64,000 nt of DNA from Sthenelais limicola (GCA_942159475.1 OW804096.1:16888906-16952905); one strand, 5' to 3'; counted from the stretch's first letter, positions 20,997 to 32,557 are shown. Numbers and translations: made by a program. The notes: generated by a model not told the origin, from the sequence alone.

Positions 20997-21340
20997 TTAG
21001 GCAAAAAAATAGGTGTGTTTCCAATTTACCTCGATCCTCCTCCCCCCCCCCCCACCAACACCATACCTAGACAAACTAACCCAACCTAAGAGCTTTTTGG
21101 AACTTACCTAATTTTGTTTAAATGATTTCTTTTTATAAATAAGCTAAAAATAAGCAGAAAAATAAGTCTTCCTAACCAGAAAACTTTTAAGTGTACATTT
21201 CTTATTCTTGAAACAACAACTGTCATGAAACAGATTTTTTCCAGTTCCTAGATGGTGGTTCCCTAGAAAACAAAAGAAACAAAATACCACCCTCCTACCT
21301 AGTTTTCGGCTAGATAAATCGGAAACACACCTTTTTTTCT
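20997..21340 (-). mobile_element. G element, copy 1
   Basis: Ends ATTAGGCAAAAAAATAGGTG and ATCGGAAACACACC are part of inverted termini shared with 29826-30112 and 36414-36744. The inner body has TACCTAATTTTG and CAGTTCCTAGATGG, the reverse complement of the other copies. A poly(C) run sits near the left end. Non-coding. Confidence 0.7.
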
Positions 21341-21384
21341 TTTCTATGGATAATCTTGAGAGACATTGCCTTGAGGTCTTATGT

Positions 21385-21619
21385 GGGTCAGATTTTCAGA
21401 AAATGTACAATTGGCAGCTCTACACATTTAGGAAATACTGCCAAATTAGGCTGAAAAATGATGAATACCGGGTATATCTCAGTATATTTGGTATCGCATT
21501 GATTTAAAGTATCAGTTCTGTTATGTTAAACTACATTTTGAAGCTCATTTTTGTCTTAAATGCGGATTAATTGAGAGGATTGGTGAAGGTGAATTGTACA
21601 TTTTCTGAAAATCTGACCG
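21385..21619 (+). mobile_element. B element, full length
   Basis: GGGTCAGATTTTCAGAAAAT and right end TTCTGAAAATCTGACC(G). Internal GGCAGCTCTACACATTTAG and GATGAATACCGGGTATATCT place it in the subfamily with a GTATATCT centre. Confidence 0.8.
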
Positions 21620-21850
21620 ATATATGAAATTTGTATTCCCTGGATTAAACAATCTCTTCAAAAAAGTCTCAGCTTTCCTTCTAGTTACCAGACGTTGTTC
21701 TTGTTACCAGACGTTACCTAATCAGCTAAGGCTAGGAGAATCCGTAAAATACCAAGAGATATAAACAGTACTCAGTGCTTATCGGGAAGACTTCCCCCAG
21801 CAGACTAATTAATCATATTAATTACTGTCCCCCGACAGCGAGATCCGACA

Positions 21851-21903
21851 GAAAAATATCATATTTTTCCACTTAAGTGACTCATTTTCCTGTAACACAT
21901 TAC
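21851..21903 (+). repeat. A element, copy 7, right end only
   Basis: AAAATATCATATTTTTCC, AAGTGACTCATTTTCCTGTA and ACACATTAC, followed by ATAT. About 50 bp survive. Confidence 0.6.
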
Positions 21904-22214
21904 ATATGTCCATTAATTATTTGGTTTGCTAAGTGGCTGAGGCATCTGAAAAGATACCCACCAAGGGGCAATGTATAGAACTATCCAGTTGACATGAAAT
22001 CTTACAAACAAGATTTCTTTTGCGATTATCCTTGGGGGAAGTTGGGGGTCTGTTGCAGAAAAGTAATCCCTACTTGAAATCTTCATTCTAAGCTATTTTT
22101 CCTTGGTTAAAGAGAATTACTATTCAAAGGAAAGACCTAGCAGATTCCTTCACCAAAAGTTCCTTACTGGCAGCTTCGCTAAGAAAAGGGAAATATCAGA
22201 GCTACATTCTATTT

Positions 22215-22646
22215 TGATCAATATTCTGCTGCTGTTATATGTTTATAGAAGAGGTACTCATTATCATGACTTATAGGACTGGATTTATCAATATTCTGCT
22301 GCTATTATATATGTTTATACAAGTGTTACTCATGTAATAACTTATACGGCTGGTTTCATCAATATTCTGCTGGTAGTATATGTCTATACAAGAATTTGAA
22401 GTCTTATCACCAAGAGAAAATTGCCGCCAGTGAGCGATGATAAGTGAAGTCATTGCAAGAAAGAATTCGGACGGGTCCCCCAAGTACAAATGAGGACGTT
22501 TTAGAAGCTGTTTAGCAAAAACAATTACGAAAGAGTCCTTCAAAGTTTTGGCCAAATGACTTTTAGATGGGTTGGAAAAGAATGGAACAAAAAGTATAAA
22601 ATGTTTTTGAACGATGTTAACTGAGAGTGCAGCTTCAAATGTGGGT
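22215..22646 (+). mobile_element. C element, copy 2, three units
   Basis: Three tandem units (ATCAATATTCTGCTGCTG at about 22218, 22287 and 22360), then the right body GTGAGCGATGATAAGTGAAG and TTTGGCCAAATGACTTTTAG. It ends at the right terminus AACTGAGAGTGCAGCTTCAA, the inverted form of the family's left end. The left terminus is missing. The overlapping 151-codon minus ORF has no recognisable content. Confidence 0.7.
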
Positions 22647-22649
22647 GTC

Positions 22650-23354
22650 TTATGCAACGGGCCCCCGTTAGGCAGGCTTCTCAGAAATCTTGAAAAAAGG
22701 TATTTTCCCATGTAGAATCCCCACACTCCCTGACAAAAACACTGCTCGCCCCAAATGGCCGTGTTTTAACCTGAGACTTGTTCGGAGAAATGAATGTTTT
22801 TTCCATGGAAGACGAATATATAGCTCCGTCATGTATCCTAATTATGGGCCCATGTATTCCACAATAGGTGGATGACAAAGCTTACGAGGAATAGCATAGA
22901 CAGGTTTTTGGATTTCGTGGCAATGTCCCCCCTGACGACCCTGGGCCTTATTTACAACCTTTTCCGAGGTTAAATCACTTCTATGCCTCGGCAGAGAGTT
23001 TTAAAAAGATGGAAAATGTAATTATCTTGTCTTCTTTTTGTTATAGAATAATGATGAGATGGGATGATGAGTGAGAATAGCAGATGTATTAGGCCCACGG
23101 ACAGTCCCTTCAAACGGAGGGAAGGCCTCTCGCCTCAAATCGCAAAGTGCCATTACAATTTAATTAAAACCGCATTAAGACCGCAACATGTAATTACAAT
23201 TCCATTAGAACGCCTAGTCTTAAGCCAGCAAACCAATTAGCAAAGTAGATCTCAGGGTTTGAACCTAGACCTGGAAGTCCAAATTTTACCACCTCCCATC
23301 TATATAGTTACTTTTACTTGGTTTAAATTCAGGTTCTAACCAAATCAATAGGCC
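22650..23354. other. Intergenic DNA
   Basis: No gene or family copy recognised. Two AATTACAATTYAATTA-type words near 23150-23205 form a small local duplication. Confidence 0.4.
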
Positions 23355-23358
23355 AAAT

Positions 23359-23766
23359 GTGATGTGTTTCAGGAAAATCAGTCATAAGTCGCAAAAAACA
23401 GATTTTGAGATATCATTATATTTAAAAAGAGGAGATCAAGGTGATTCCAATGATAGTAAACATCAAGGGCATTAAATAAGTATTTCTATATTTCAAGTTT
23501 AATATTTTTATCTCTGAAAAAAAAAGTTTTCAATATTGTTGGGTGAACAATTACTGGTAAAGTAGGTAAATGTATCCATAGGATGATCTTAGAAATGCAT
23601 CAGTATATTTTATACACTATCCTGAAATTCGGTCCATGTATTCATAAGACCTATATGACTAGATACTCCAAAAATGAAAACATTCCAAAAAGGAAATCTT
23701 GTGACTAAATGAGTTTTAAAAATATAAATTTTGCGACTTATGACTCATTTTCCTGAAACACACCAC
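23359..23766 (+). mobile_element. A element, copy 8, TSD AAAT
   Basis: Full-length: GTGATGTGTTTCAGG start, CTGAAACACACCAC end, AAAT at 23355-23358 and 23767-23770. The body is more diverged than most copies (TGTTGGGTGAACAATTACTG). Confidence 0.8.
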
Positions 23767-23785
23767 AAATCAATCCTTACTAAAT

Positions 23786-24062
23786 GTGACGTGTTACCGG
23801 AAAATGAGTCACAAGTTGCCAAAAATTGAATCATGAGATATCATCATATTTGAAAAGATGAGATCAAGCAGATTCTAATGATGGTAAACAGTAAGATATC
23901 TAACACATACCTTCATATATTTTTATGTTTGAAAGAATAGTTACCAATATTTCTGGATGGACAATTACTAGTAACATAGTTAAATATACTTCTTTAGGGT
24001 CACCCGAGAAACGCTGAAACCTAGCAGATATCCAATCTTGATATTTGGTACATCTAATATAT
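23786..24062 (+). mobile_element. A element, copy 9, truncated on the right
   Basis: Starts GTGACGTGTTACCGG after AAAT and runs to the GATATTTGGTACATCT block, where E repeat copy 1 cuts it off. It belongs to a diverged subfamily with GGATGGACAATTACTAGTAA. Confidence 0.7.
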
Positions 24063-24069
24063 AAAGCTC

Positions 24070-24268
24070 AAGAAAGATTCTTTAGTCAGGCATGTTCTCG
24101 GAATTTGTGATCTCCCCAGCTGTTTTTCTGGTCTCTACAGGTCAGTTTACTCTGTCTGGAGGACATTATACATGGTTTGTGAAAGTATCTGGGGTGAAAA
24201 TGTGATTTTGAAGCCTTTTTTAAATTGGGATCTCCACACTCAATTTATAGCCTGGGAAAGCCCCTGAG
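24070..24268. repeat. E repeat, copy 1
   Basis: GTCAGGCATGTTCTCGGAAT, ATCTCCCCAGCTGT, GGTTTGTGAAAGTATCTGGG and TTTATAGCCTGGGAAAGCCC match 46234-46432 throughout. No inverted ends or ORF seen. Confidence 0.7.
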
Positions 24269-24358
24269 ATACTACGTCATTTCCCACAAGGTACTACATC
24301 ACTTCCAGGGGAACCAACTGCATGCAGAGGAGTGGGAGAATGAAAAAGAGGGGACGGA

Positions 24359-24394
24359 GATACTTTAAATCAATGGGATACCAAATATACTCAG
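24359..24394 (-). repeat. B element fragment, centre
   Basis: ATACTTTAAATCAATGGGAT and ACCAAATATACTCAGA match the B centre. It stops exactly where H copy 1 begins. Confidence 0.55.
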
Positions 24395-24395
24395 A

Positions 24396-24755
24396 CCCTA
24401 TGGGCACTGAGTGCAATGGAGTGCAATGGAGTGCAATGGCGACTGCAATAGGAGTGCAATGGAGTGCAATGCAATGCCAGTGCAATAGAATTACACTCCT
24501 ATTGCAGTCAAGTCTCTAGTTGAGTGCAATAGGAGTGTAATTCTATTGCACTGGCATTGCAGTATCTTATTCCTTTGCTATATTACATTCTACAACAATC
24601 ATCAAGTTACATTTATTATTTAGATCACTAAAGGATCTTTTCCCATTAAATTATTGCCGATTTTTTTTATACAAGAATTCCGACTGCAATGCCAGTGTAT
24701 TTCTATTGCGCTACCATTGCGCAATGGCCATTGCATATCTATTGCAGTAATGTAG
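24396..24755. mobile_element. H element, copy 1
   Basis: Begins CCTATGGGCACTGAGTGCAA, then a dense run of TGCAAT/ATTGCA words in both orientations (24410-24560) and a second cluster at 24685-24750 (GCCATTGCATATCTATTGCA). AT-rich core between. Clusters at both ends resemble subterminal transposase-binding repeats. The right terminus is not clearly defined. Confidence 0.5.
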
Positions 24756-24759
24756 TGAC

Positions 24760-25600
24760 CATTTATTGTCTAAATTGTTGGAATTTGCGATTTTGAAAGA
24801 TATATGATCTCCCTTGCTCCGTAAAACAGCCAAAATTTTCGTCGAAAATTTAAAAAAATCTAAATTATTTGCATTGAAATCCATATACGACAACTCTAAA
24901 AACACTAAATACTGACTAATTTTTAAATGTTTTCGTCCATATGGTGGGAAAAGTCCCCTAGACTACATATCCAGTGAAAGAATTTTTAAAATCGGTAAAG
25001 TCTAAGAGTAATTTACGTAAAAGGATTAGACATCAGATGTCAGTTTCGATCAAAATACATTACTACCCGATTATTGCTTCTTAACAATTGTTGTAAATAT
25101 TAAGACTGATCTTGTAACAATGGTGGCGATTTCTGAATACACAATAACCTCTGTTTAAGTTTCACCTTTGCTTTCAAACGTGTTAAAATGATGCCACATA
25201 CCCATGAGGATGGTTGCGCGAAATGGGGCATTGCCAAGTGTTAAAACTTAAATGTATGAGATTGCTGGATAGTGTATTCAGAGAGGCAATCGTTGGCACA
25301 TAGAAATATTACTATATCAGACAGATATGTAGACAGAATCAGGCTGGAATAGGCCTTCCACTTCTTCCAGAACAAATACTAATATAGAAAGTGATGAGAG
25401 AGTCAGATATCCTATTACAATAGCCTGTTAACGTTTATTCTGCCCCGCTGAATGAGGCATGTACATGTTTATGTATATGATAGAGGATAATGGCTCCATA
25501 TAGAGATATATGACTTATGGGTTGGGGGGGGGGGGGTCATCATCCTATGAGAATATCAATATAAATTTATATATTTGTTTTAATTTATATTGTAAGAAGC
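24760..25600. other. Intergenic DNA
   Basis: AT-rich, with a short poly(G) run at 25527-25536. No gene or family copy seen. Confidence 0.45.
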
Positions 25601-25603
25601 CAT

Positions 25604-25790
25604 ATGGGTACCACCCCTGCCGCACCTCGGCGTTGCGCACTGTCCTTCCCGCGACTCCTTAGCTTATCACGCTTCACGCCCCTGGTACTGATTTGTGTCA
25701 CCGTGCCCACCCCAACCCTTCCCGGTCCCACCATTGCCGCACGCAACCTTTCACACAAGACGTTATTAGACAACATGTATGTTTAATGTA
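25604..25790. other. CpG- and GC-rich patch
   Basis: About 185 bp of clearly higher GC and CpG than its surroundings (GCCGCACCTCGGCGTTGCGC, CCCGCGACTCC). Both strands are open for 60-63 codons (25604-25786 plus, 25585-25776 minus). Neither product resembles a known domain and I see no convincing flanking splice sites. It could be an unrecognised exon, a small CpG island or a recently arrived repeat. Confidence 0.3.
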
Positions 25791-28310
25791 TGAATTATGC
25801 TTTGATTTTCATGCAATAAACTTCATTGGAATCGTTACATTATGCCAAATCGTTTGGTACTCGAGGTAAAGCTCTTCTTCTTGATCTAGTTGTAGTTATT
25901 TATGTTCGAACGTCGGCCGCGCTCTGCGTCGTGAAATACACCTGTGCATTTATGTTGATTAAAGTATGTAATCCCTAAAATAATGCAGATACACATAGTA
26001 TGTGCGGGTAGTAAATGTGCACTTGAAAATTATATAATTATGATAGGTGTTCTAATGTAAACTCTTAAGCCATAGATTATTCACTTGAGTTTAACAGTTT
26101 ATTTGATGTGGTGATCCAGAGGAAGTTTAGTTATAGTTATATTAGACTGTGAAGTTGTAATCATGATAAGGGAATAACAAGTGTGTCCATGTAATGTATT
26201 GTGCTTTTTAGATTGTTAGTATAGAGGAAAATATGAGGTGTAGGTGGTTCGCAAGTTGGTCATGCTTCACAGCTTTCTCGCCACTCGCTAAAACAAATGA
26301 ATGGGGGAAGGCTGAGGCTAGGGCGAGACAGGTAACGTTGGAGCGGGACACGTGAACACATGTGACTACACAAGAGGTGTTCTGCTTCATAGATTTTCAA
26401 ACAAACAACGCTGTTTACCCCCTTTTCAAAGGTAAGTTTTGGCCATTTAATCTCATTTCTGCATATTGTATAGCAACAGTGTGTACGGTATATCTTGAGG
26501 ATAGACATGTAGAATCATATTTAAGAATACTATTTTACTTAAACAGAATGAAGTGGATGGCTAATGCATTCATAAATTCTCCCGTAGATGATTATATGTA
26601 ACCGTGTAATGGCTCCAAACTACATTAGTATTATACGCATAACGTGTAGGCTACTTATATGGCTTACTCATTCTGTATATTCATCAGCATTGAATTGGTG
26701 CATAATGCGAATCTTGATTTAGGGAAACGTTCCATGATATAGATGGTCAGCCAGGGCCATCAGCAATCTGTTTTGCTTAGTAATGTACATTTTGTAATTT
26801 AGGTTATAATAGACTCATCTACTGGCGACAGCTTTCTTTGACTACCCTGAAACCTTGCCGGTGCCCTGTGTGACTAAACGCCGTGAACCTCACTCGTCGG
26901 CCAGGCGGTCTCCCGTTTGGGTAGCGCTCTAAGGGACGCTAAAGAATGAAATATTGGTCGTTTCGGTGGCAATTATTTCATCCCCTGTTGCAACGTTATA
27001 TATATTAATTCCAAGGTCAACTGTCGAGAAATGATGACAAGTCTTCATATCTCCTCACAGTCATTCACACACCCACTTATTATTTATCAGAGGTGTGAGT
27101 CGGCACCCATTTGTGGGCCATGGCACATGACTGAGATGGGATTTTCCCAGCCACAATTACTCCATATGGCATGAGGGAATCGTTCCGGAATTGAGAGAGA
27201 TAAGCCTTCATATATGCAGTAACTGGAGTAAATACATATATTTTATGTACACATGAGAAATAGAAATGAGCAGACGTTGGACATACATTCAAGAAATCCC
27301 CATAATTTAAAACTTTAGATAAAGAAGTAATCTGAGAAGGCCAGTGTCAGGCTCTATATTCACTGTGCCTTGTTGGTCTTTCTCCGGCCGTTATTCATGT
27401 TTAGGGCGGGTCCAGTAGCTAGACCTTGCCGGCGCTGTCATTTGAGGATGCTGGTCGCCGACGTAGGCTCTCACCTTATGCCACCCCTGCGTGGCCATTA
27501 AACTCAGCTCTTGTATTCAATCTTCTTATTGTTCTAGCTTGTTGCTGTTCCTCGAATGTGTAGTAAAATGCTTCTATATGTATCATATTTATGAACAAAT
27601 TCCGTATGTGATTTCATTTTTGTAGCTTCTTCTAGTTTCCTTCTACTTGTAGTTTCCTTCTACTTGTAGTTTCCTTCTTCTACTTCTAGTTTCTTTCTTC
27701 TACTTTATAGTAGCTAAATACGATCCTGACTCTATAATAGTACCATTTATATTCATTTTATTCATTTTCTCTTCCAGAGTATCAACTTTAATAGAGAAAA
27801 GCATCTAGGAACAGGGATCCCCCACGACTGTTCCATCATAGAATGGAGTGATAAGTTACAACGAAGTTTTGTCTGAACAGCATAGCATACTATTAGCTTC
27901 AAACCATCGTGTACTGGCAATATCAACATTTGACTTTCCCCAAGAACATAGTTGCTGTATTTGAACTTGTATTTAATCCTACCATTTATTGATTCTACAA
28001 AGATCAGTGCGAACAGAATAGATTGTGTATCTCTTTAAATTTGTATTCGATTTTGCATCAATTGTTCAGAGTCATATTGTTTTTATAAATACCATATACA
28101 ATACAAGTTAATGCAAACTATTCTTATTTCAATTCCATTATCAGGCCCATATCGCTGAGATAAATCCTGATATTAAAATTGTTTGGCAACATTACAAAAC
28201 CACTTGGGTCATTCTGATTAGGCCTGTGTAACGTACTGTTAGGTATTTAGGGCCGACCCTTGATTTATCATTATATACTGACCATATAACCATTATATAC
28301 TGACCATGCC
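25791..28310. other. Long intergenic stretch without family A-M copies
   Basis: The longest interval before 57 kb free of the short DNA elements. GC-richer patches at 26850-26935 (GCCGTGAACCTCACTCGTCG) and 27385-27500 (GACCTTGCCGGCGCTGTC) contrast with AT-rich DNA. A TTTCCTTCTACTTGTAG tandem repeat occupies about 27630-27700. No ORF shows recognisable protein features. Confidence 0.45.
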
Positions 28311-28314
28311 TCTT

Positions 28315-28909
28315 TTGTTATTTAAGATATCATTTTTGTGGAAAATATGAATTTTGAAAATATTGTTGTATTCTGTATCTTAGATGAATTTGTGTATTGG
28401 TTCAACAGATTAACAGGAAACAAATGGAAGTGTTATATCATATATGTGACTAGACTTGAAATAAATAATAAATAGGTAAACTGTATACAATGTAAATATT
28501 GTCTTGTCTTCTCTTACTTCAATTACGCCGAAAATAACTCATCTTTTTCATACAGCATGGTACAGTACAGTACAGTAATTGCAATATAATATTGGATATA
28601 AAAAAACATAGTTAAAGCTAATATTTTCCGTTTTCACCCCCGCAAAATTGACCATCCCCGTCCCCCCCCCCGCGAAATTGACTGCCCCTGTCCCCCCTGA
28701 AGCCTGGCCCACAACGCTCCCATGCTAAAAATTTCTGAGTGCAAAAATGGCAACTTCTATTGCAGTCACATAGCGTTTTCATTGCGCAATGGCTATTGCG
28801 GTCACATAGCGCAATAAGTGGTTACACCCATTGCGGTCACATTGCACAATCATTGCGCTATGTGAACGCAATAGTGAGTGCAATGATTGCACTCAAATGC
28901 CCATAGGGG
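28315..28909 (-). mobile_element. H element, copy 2
   Basis: Aligns inverted with 56383-57105: ACAGTACAGTACAGTAATTG, TTTCCGTTTTCACCC, then a cluster of ATTGCG/CGCAAT words (28755-28895) and the terminus GCAATGATTGCACTC, CAAATGCCCATAGGGG. Directly followed by half a B element, broken at the same central position as in copy 1. Confidence 0.65.
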
Positions 28910-29003
28910 ATATACCTGGTATTCATCATTTTTCAGTCTAATTTAGCAGAAGTTCCTAAATGTGTGAAGCTGCCAATTGTACATTTTTCTGAAAATATGA
29001 CCC
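28910..29003 (-). repeat. B element fragment, right half
   Basis: ATATACCTGGTATTCATCAT, TAATTTAGCAGAAGTTCC and CATTTTTCTGAAAATATGACCC. The left half is replaced by H copy 2. Confidence 0.7.
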
Positions 29004-29079
29004 TACTACATTCCCGCCCTTACAAAAGGCAGGTGCTACACATTACAGAACATCCCTGAACATTTATCAGCATAACTGT

Positions 29080-29136
29080 GCAAAATATACTGAATGTGTA
29101 GCGCTGCCAATTGTACACTTTCTCACCCCTTGACCC
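29080..29136 (-). repeat. B element fragment, right end
   Basis: ATACTGAATGTGTAGCGCTG, CCAATTGTACACTTTCTCAC, diverged terminus TTGACCC. Confidence 0.5.
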
Positions 29137-29264
29137 ACACGTATTGTACGACCTGACGCGTATATGCTCGATGGTATAATTCATCTCCATAACGTGTAAA
29201 CAGATCCCCAATAGATCCTGCCATACATTCACCAGCACCCGTCACCAGACACCTCATCTATTTA

Positions 29265-29319
29265 TAGCCTGAGTAACTCAACACCTGACCTTTAGCCACT
29301 GAGTTACTCTATCAGGCTA
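29265..29319. repeat. Short imperfect hairpin
   Basis: TAGCCTGAGTAACTCA (29265-29280) pairs with TGAGTTACTCTATCAGGCTA (29300-29319) apart from a 4-nt bulge; the loop is 19 nt. Isolated, no second copy seen. Confidence 0.6.
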
Positions 29320-29389
29320 CAACACCTACACTGATCCTCCTCCTGCATGGGCCATGACTTCAGAGAATGTACTATCAGCAGCGTTATAT

Positions 29390-29490
29390 GGGTCAGATTT
29401 TCAGAAAATGCACAATTCGCCCTCACCAATCCTCTCAAATAACCCACATTTAAGACAAAAATGTGCTTCAAAATGCAGTTGAACATCTAC
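29390..29490 (-). repeat. B element fragment, left half
   Basis: GGGTCAGATTTTCAGAAAAT, then CACAATTCGCCCTCACC and GACAAAAATGTGCTTC, ending near TTGAACATC. Confidence 0.7.
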
Positions 29491-29571
29491 TCGTGATACA
29501 CGGGGGGCTTCTAGTTATTACCAATAGCACAAACAGCAAGGCAGGTCAGAAAGTAGGATGGGAAGCAATAA

Positions 29572-29806
29572 GGGTCAGACTTTCAGAAAATGTACAATTC
29601 GCCTACAACAATTTTCTCAAATAACCCACATTTAAGACAAAAATGAGCTTCAAAACGTTGTTTAACATAACAGAACTGATACTTCAAATCAATGCGATAC
29701 CAACTATACTCAGATATACCTGGTATTCTTCATTTTTCAGCCTAATTTAGGAGAATTTCCTAAATGTGTAGAGCTGCCAATTGTACATTTACTGAAAATC
29801 TGACCC
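29572..29806 (-). mobile_element. B element, full length
   Basis: Left GGGTCAGACTTTCAGAAAAT, right TTACTGAAAATCTGACCC, internal CTCAGATATACCTGGTATTC. Confidence 0.8.
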
Positions 29807-29825
29807 ATATATCTAGCGAATTCTG

Positions 29826-30112
29826 CTAAGGCCAAAATAATATTTTTTTATAAAACCTCCTCCCAGGAACTGAAAAAAATGTCTATTTTATAACAATAGT
29901 TGTTTTGAACATGGGAAATGTGCTTTTTGACAGTTCCGGGTTAGGAAAACCTGTTTTCCTGCTTTTATGAGCTTCTTTTGTCAAAAGATCCAAAAATATT
30001 TAGATATGGTGAAAACAAATCAGGTATGGTAAAAAGATTCTTAGGTAGGGGAAGGTTTTTCTAGGTAGGGGGGCGGGGGTCGATCGGAAACACACCTATT
30101 TTTGTTTGCCTA
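29826..30112 (+). mobile_element. G element, copy 2
   Basis: CCTCCTCCCAGGAACTGAAA, CAATAGTTGTTTTGAACATG, GACAGTTCCGGGTTAGG and AGGTAGGGGAAGGTTTTTCT match copy 3. Right end GATCGGAAACACACCTATTT, then GCCTAAG. The left terminus is shortened to AGGCCAAAATAAT. Confidence 0.75.
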
Positions 30113-30465
30113 AGTTAGGCGGGATACTATATATAAAAATGATAATATATATATATCATTCTGAGTAAATTTGGTATAACATGATTCAGAATATTATATT
30201 ATTCAATAGATCCCAGAAACAGAGAAATAAACTCTGTTCATGTAATGTTCATGTATTGTCTCAGGCTTAGAGAGTATAATGGTATCTTTCTATTATAAAG
30301 ATACACAAAATGTGGATATCTAATATGTTGCATAAGAACTACCAAAGAAACCTTATGAGTATAAATTTATAAAAAAAACGGTGTATATGACTATAACCTG
30401 TATATCCTAACCGATTACATATGAAGGAATAGTCACGGTATTTCTCATTTTTGTTAAAAAATTCA

Positions 30466-30530
30466 GCTGGGTTAAACTGTAATTTGAACCTGATTTTTGT
30501 CATTAATTTCGGAGGATTGGTGAAGGTTAA
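30466..30530 (+). repeat. B element fragment
   Basis: CTGGGTTAAACTGTAATTTG, AACCTGATTTTTGTC and GGAGGATTGGTGAAGG match the B right half. The terminus is absent. Confidence 0.5.
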
Positions 30531-30737
30531 TGTTATGCCTGGATTGTATGTTTACAGACGCCCCGAACATCTTTGTATATGCCTATGAAAAAGTACTTTG
30601 AATCTCTCCGGACTGTAGAAAAAGGATGCTGCCCGGGTGGTGGTTTTTTGGTGTGTTTTCATTTGTATAATTTATTGGCCTTTATTGGCCTAAATGATAT
30701 ATAACTTCTTTTTCGCAATTTTTCTTTGATGTAATGA

Positions 30738-30989
30738 ACCTATATGTTAACATTTTTCCTAACCATCACCCTCGAATGGGAATAGTGTGTAACTGCATAA
30801 TTTCACTCTGCTATGCGTTAACATTTTTCCTAACCATAAGCCTCAAATGATAATTTCACTCTGCTATATGTTAACATTTTTCCTAACCATCAGCCTCGAA
30901 TGATAATTTCACTCTGCTGTAGGTTAACATTTTTCCTAACCATCAGCCTCGAATGAGAATAGTGTGTAACTGCATAATTTCACTCTGTT
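30738..30989 (+). repeat. Four-unit tandem repeat of variable unit length
   Basis: Units start GTTAACATTTTTCCTAACCA at about 30739, 30817, 30869 and 30921 and end ATAATTTCACTCTGCT. The first and fourth carry an extra GAATAGTGTGTAACTGC segment that the middle two lack. Confidence 0.85.
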
Positions 30990-31022
30990 GAATAAACATC
31001 TTTAAAAACAAAACAATTATAA

Positions 31023-31256
31023 GGGTCAGATTTTCAGAAAATGTACAATTCACTTTCACCAATCCCTCAAATAACCCAAATTTCAGACCAAAATAAAGTT
31101 CAAAATAAAGTTCAACCTAACCAAACACATTACTAGAATCAATTCAATACCACATATACTCGAATTTACCTAGTATTGACCAGATTACAGCCTAATTAAG
31201 CTGAATTTACTAAATGTGTACAGCTGCAAATTGTACATTTTCTGAAAATCTGACCC
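31023..31256 (-). mobile_element. B element, full length
   Basis: GGGTCAGATTTTCAGAAAAT and TTCTGAAAATCTGACCC ends. Internal CCTAACCAAACACATTACTA and AATTAAGCTGAATTTAC are shared with the copy at 35895, so the two form a close pair. Confidence 0.82.
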
Positions 31257-31293
31257 ATTTGTGTCTCCGCGAGGCAGATCAGTCTGCAGAAAT

Positions 31294-31696
31294 GTGATGT
31301 GTTATAGGAAAATGAGTCACAATTCACAAAATTGATATTTTTCAAAGTGATAAATTCAAAGGATCTCTTTGTTGTTATCTCATTTTGGTATGTCTAACAC
31401 TGGACGATTTATGAACTCATGTACCAAGTTTTAAGACAGTGTATTAAATATTCTCATGTATTTCTATGATCCACCTATAGAATATATTTAGCTATGTTAT
31501 GTAATTGTCCACTAGAAATATTCCAAACATATTTTTCAAAAATAAAAATATAAAACTTAAAATATGGAAATATAGAAATACATATAAGATATCCTACGGT
31601 TAACTATCACTGGAATCGTTGTGAGCTCATCTTTTCAAATCGGATGATAACTCAAAATCTATATTTTTCGACTTGTGACTCATTTTCGCACATCAC
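31294..31696 (-). mobile_element. A element, copy 10, TSD AAAT
   Basis: Left GTGATGTGTTATAGG, right end shortened to TTTTCGCACATCAC, AAAT at 31290-31293 and 31697-31700. Diverged subfamily (GTCCACTAGAAATATTCC). Confidence 0.8.
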
Positions 31697-31748
31697 AAAT
31701 TATCACAGTAAGCTAAGCTAAGTTGTGATATAATGAATAAAACAATAT

Positions 31749-32155
31749 GTGATGTGTTCCAGGAAAATGAGTCATAAGTCGCAAAATTAATATTTTTCAA
31801 AGTGTTTTGTTCACAAGATCACATCATTGGAATGTTCTATTTTTTGGGGAGTTTATCACTTATAGCTATATCAATCGATGTATCAAATTTCAGGACAATC
31901 AATGTAATATGTCCTTTCGTTTCAAAGGTCCTCATATGGACAACATTTAGTTACCTAACTGTTTATTAACCACCAGAAATATTGGAAACTTTTTTTTCAA
32001 AAATTAAAATATCAAACTTATAATATAGAAATACTTATTAGATCATTTGACTGTATACTATCATTGGAATAGGCTTGATCTCATCTTTTAAAATATAATG
32101 GTATCTCAAAATCTATTTTTGGCGACTTATGACTCATTTTCCTGAAACACATCAC
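31749..32155 (-). mobile_element. A element, copy 11, TSD ATAT
   Basis: Full-length with GTGATGTGTTCCAGG and TTCCTGAAACACATCAC, ATAT on both sides (31745-31748, 32156-32159). Lies only 52 bp from copy 10. Confidence 0.85.
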
Positions 32156-32557
32156 ATATGCGTGACCCACTTATACACTTAAAATGCCAGAAGTGGGAAC
32201 TATTGTGCTTGTAACAGTATATAATGCAAGGTCCAGAAGAATCACTGGAATGGTTAAAAACACATACAATACGTGCAAAACCTATATCATAGACATTTTA
32301 GAGATGAGCTTGTCTTTGGAAACAGAAGAAACCCAAATGTCAGTAATATGTTAGTTTCATCTAAACTCAGTTGAAGTTCAATAGACAGTTCAATAGGTTT
32401 ATAGCCTGTTTTGTCTCCTACTGCACAAAACAATGCAGAACTGCCAATTGATTGGGCAGTTTCCGAAAAAAAATTGATTCTCCGATAAAATAAAAAAGTA
32501 TTATATTTCAACATTCCCAAAGAAATAATAAGTTAGAACCACACAATGCACACATAT

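Noticed and set aside
22271..22726. 151-codon minus ORF
   Set aside because: Runs antisense through C element copy 2 and into flanking DNA. No domain, and the homologous C copies are not open in this frame.
29265..29319. Hairpin as a bacterial-type terminator or riboswitch
   Set aside because: Eukaryotic intergenic DNA with no adjacent gene and no T run; simply an imperfect inverted repeat.
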